Positions 5,090 to 6,634 of a stretch of 6,634 nucleotides of DNA are shown piece after piece. Source of the DNA: Actinomycetes bacterium (GTDB taxonomy: Bacteria; Actinomycetota; Actinomycetes; Propionibacteriales; Propionibacteriaceae); the NCBI GenBank assembly GCA_023412435.1, contig JAEYNS010000347.1:1-6634 (forward strand). Direction: 5' to 3'. Each line of letters begins with the position of its first letter. The first letter of the stretch is position 1. Under the pieces are notes generated by a model, which made no database searches, was not told where the DNA came from, and worked only from the letters and a program-made list of their open reading frames with translations. The position numbers and the translations under genes are program-made.

Positions 5090-6634
5090 ACCCAGAACCC
5101 CAACGAACCCGGCGAACGACAGCAGCCGAGGGGGTGGGGGTGGCGGCAGCGGGCCGTCGGGTCCATCCCGTTCGGCGCGGTGCTGAACCCGCTGGTGGAG
5201 CCCCGCGAGGGCCTGGTCGTGTTCCCGACCGTCTACCTGCCCGACCGCCTGCTCGCCTCCAGCGCCGGCGACCTGGGGGACAACCTCGACCTGCTGGCCC
5301 GGGCGGCGGCCGGCTTCGGCTGGGGGGTCGAGCGGCAGCGGCTGGACGGCAGCCGGCTCGGCGACGACGAGAAGCTCCCGGAGCCGCGCTACCCGGGTGG
5401 GCCGGTCACCCTCCTCGTCCGGCTGACCAGCCCCGACCTGCCGGACCGGGTCGAATCGCCCGCGCCCCCGGACGCCTGGCGGGTGCTGCAGCGGGCCCGC
5501 CGGCTCAGCGGTGACCACCTGCGCGGGGTCGGCCTCGACCACGTGATAGCCATCGACCCGATCGGGCTCAACCCGTACACCCAGACGAACCCCTACACCC
5601 AGACCAACCCGTACACCCAGACCAACCCGTACACCCAGACCAACCCCTACACCCAGACCAACCCGGTCGGTGAGTACGGCTGGCCCGGCCGCGGCGGACG
5701 GCAGGCGGTGGCGTGGATCGGGCCGGCGCCGCTGCGCACCGGGCTGAAGCACCCCCCGGTGGTCGCCGTCCTCGACACCGGGTGCGGTGAGCACCCGTGG
5801 CTGGTGGACGGGGTGAACCGGAACCTGACGGTGGACGGGGTGCCGGTCGGGCTCACCGACCCCGCCGACCCGGAGCGCTACCCCGAGCTGTACGGCCCGC
5901 TGGACGGCCAGCTCGACCCGGTCGCCGGGCACGGGACCTTCATCGCGGGGATCATCCGGCAGGCGGCGCCGGACGCCGAGATCCTCGCGATCCGGGTCGC
6001 CAACGGCCTCGGCGTCGTGAACGAGAGCGCCCTGCTCAAGGTGCTGGAGGATTTGGCGGTGCTGCTGCACCGGTACCGCCACGGCCTGCCCGACGGGCAG
6101 CGGATCGACGTGCTCAGCCTGTCGATGGGCTACTACCACGAGACCCCGCAGGACGGCCTGTTCGACACCGTCCTGTTCGACCTGCTGCGCGACCTGCGGC
6201 GGCTCGGCTGCGTGGTGGTCACCTCGGCGGGCAACGACGCCACCGACCGTCCGACCTTCCCCGGCTCGTTGTGGCCGTGGCCGGGGGCCGACAACGGCAT
6301 CACCCCCGACGGCTTCGCCGACCACCTCTGCGTCGGGGCGCTGAACCCCGGCGGGCAGACCACGGCGTTGTTCTCCAACGTCGGCGCCTGGGTCGGGACG
6401 TGGGCGGTCGGGGCCTCGGTGGTCAGCACTACGCCGTCCTTCACCGGCGGCGTGCAGCCCACCGCCAGGGACGACGCCTATGCCCGGCGGCGCGAGTCGG
6501 AGGAGCCCGACGACTACCGCAGCGGGTTCGCGGTGTGGAGCGGCACCTCGTTCGCGGCGCCGCTGGTCGCCGGACGGGTGGCGGCCGCGCTCGCGGCGCT
6601 GACCGGCGGCCGGGCCGCCGCTGCCGGGCTGGAG
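5087..6634 (+). CDS. S8 (subtilisin-family) serine peptidase, cytoplasmic-type, 3' end outside window
   Basis: An open frame of 516 codons that runs off the window without a stop. The catalytic residues are all present: Asp230 in VAVLDTGCG, His282 in GHGTFIAGII, the oxyanion-hole Asn383 in TSAGND, and nucleophile Ser488 in SGTSFAAPLVAG. LSLSMGYY (about 353-360) fits the substrate-binding strand. The peptidase domain runs from about residue 222 and is nearly complete at the window edge. Residues 1-160 precede it and look like a compact alpha/beta domain (GLVVFPTVYLPDRLL, PVTLLVRLTSPDLP, AWRVLQRARRL, GVGLDHVIAI). It could act as an intramolecular propeptide or a sensor. Residues 162-191 are five NPYTQT repeats. 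The first 60 residues contain no signal peptide or transmembrane helix, unlike secreted subtilases, so cytoplasmic action is inferred. It is third in the sigma cassette and may process the small protein, the sigma factor or a further downstream partner. The catalytic family is certain; the target is unknown. Confidence 0.95.
   Translation, partial: MTQNPNEPGERQQPRGWGWRQRAVGSIPFGAVLNPLVEPREGLVVFPTVYLPDRLLASSAGDLGDNLDLLARAAAGFGWGVERQRLDGSRLGDDEKLPEPRYPGGPVTLLVRLTSPDLPDRVESPAPPDAWRVLQRARRLSGDHLRGVGLDHVIAIDPIGLNPYTQTNPYTQTNPYTQTNPYTQTNPYTQTNPVGEYGWPGRGGRQAVAWIGPAPLRTGLKHPPVVAVLDTGCGEHPWLVDGVNRNLTVDGVPVGLTDPADPERYPELYGPLDGQLDPVAGHGTFIAGIIRQAAPDAEILAIRVANGLGVVNESALLKVLEDLAVLLHRYRHGLPDGQRIDVLSLSMGYYHETPQDGLFDTVLFDLLRDLRRLGCVVVTSAGNDATDRPTFPGSLWPWPGADNGITPDGFADHLCVGALNPGGQTTALFSNVGAWVGTWAVGASVVSTTPSFTGGVQPTARDDAYARRRESEEPDDYRSGFAVWSGTSFAAPLVAGRVAAALAALTGGRAAAAGLE
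5570..5665 (+). repeat. 18-bp tandem repeat, five copies, encoding NPYTQT
   Basis: Five in-frame 18-bp units (5570-5659) are followed by a partial AACCCG. Each encodes Asn-Pro-Tyr-Thr-Gln-Thr (residues 162-191), and the sixth begins NP before the sequence moves to VGEYGWPG. The units differ only at CCG/CCC for Pro and ACG/ACC for Thr, so every difference is synonymous. The segment should be an extended, polar, proline-rich linker between the N-terminal domain and the catalytic domain. Copy number could change by slippage or recombination without breaking the frame. Confidence 0.97.

Noticed and set aside
5570..5665. The 18-bp repeats as a CRISPR array or regulatory iteron
   Set aside because: The units are contiguous with no spacers, in frame, and vary only at synonymous positions inside an intact peptidase gene. 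This is a protein-coding repeat.
4580..6325. Minus-strand open frame of 581 codons opposite the small protein and the peptidase
   Set aside because: It is a GC-rich antisense shadow. It is rich in Arg, Gly, Val and Pro with no recognisable domain, and its repetitive GLGVRV-like stretch is simply the NPYTQT repeat read backwards. The plus-strand genes have clear homology and ribosome binding sites.

Overview
The window is very GC-rich, and codon third positions are almost all G or C. Together with GTG starts, a leaderless-looking promoter and a close match to the mycobacterial phosphodiesterase Rv0805, this points to a chromosomal segment of a high-GC actinobacterium. I cannot name the genus. 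Coding density is high. I see no insertion sequence, tRNA, rRNA or CRISPR array, and no stretch over 300 bases lacks a gene.

Left part (1-1920): the 3' end of a glycerate kinase gene (plus strand) converges on a minus-strand pair. That pair is an Rv0805-like class III metallophosphoesterase (302 aa, GTG start at 1920) followed by a small DUF2087-type putative regulator (154 aa). They are 9 nt apart, and the ribosome binding site of the second gene overlaps the stop of the first. A long imperfect hairpin lies between the convergent ends.

Middle (2009-3879): divergent from the phosphoesterase, across an 88-nt intergenic region, is a two-gene pseudouridine catabolic operon. A PfkB-family pseudouridine kinase (psuK) overlaps pseudouridine-5'-phosphate glycosidase (psuG) by an ATGA. 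Together they would convert pseudouridine to uracil and ribose 5-phosphate. psuK looks leaderless. No transporter gene is next to them.

Right part (3967-6634, running off the window): a three-gene cassette in one direction. It comprises an ECF-type sigma factor, an ATGA-overlapping 156-aa protein, and a subtilisin-family (S8) serine peptidase with an intact catalytic tetrad (D230, H282, N383, S488). The 156-aa protein has a helical N-terminus and a carboxypeptidase-regulatory-like beta C-terminus. The peptidase has no signal peptide or membrane segment in its N-terminus and carries five copies of the hexapeptide NPYTQT, encoded by an 18-bp tandem repeat, just before its catalytic domain. It is open to the window end, with no stop codon in 516 codons. 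This cassette, with dedicated transcription control, a small putative partner and a cytoplasmic protease, is the most interesting part of the window.
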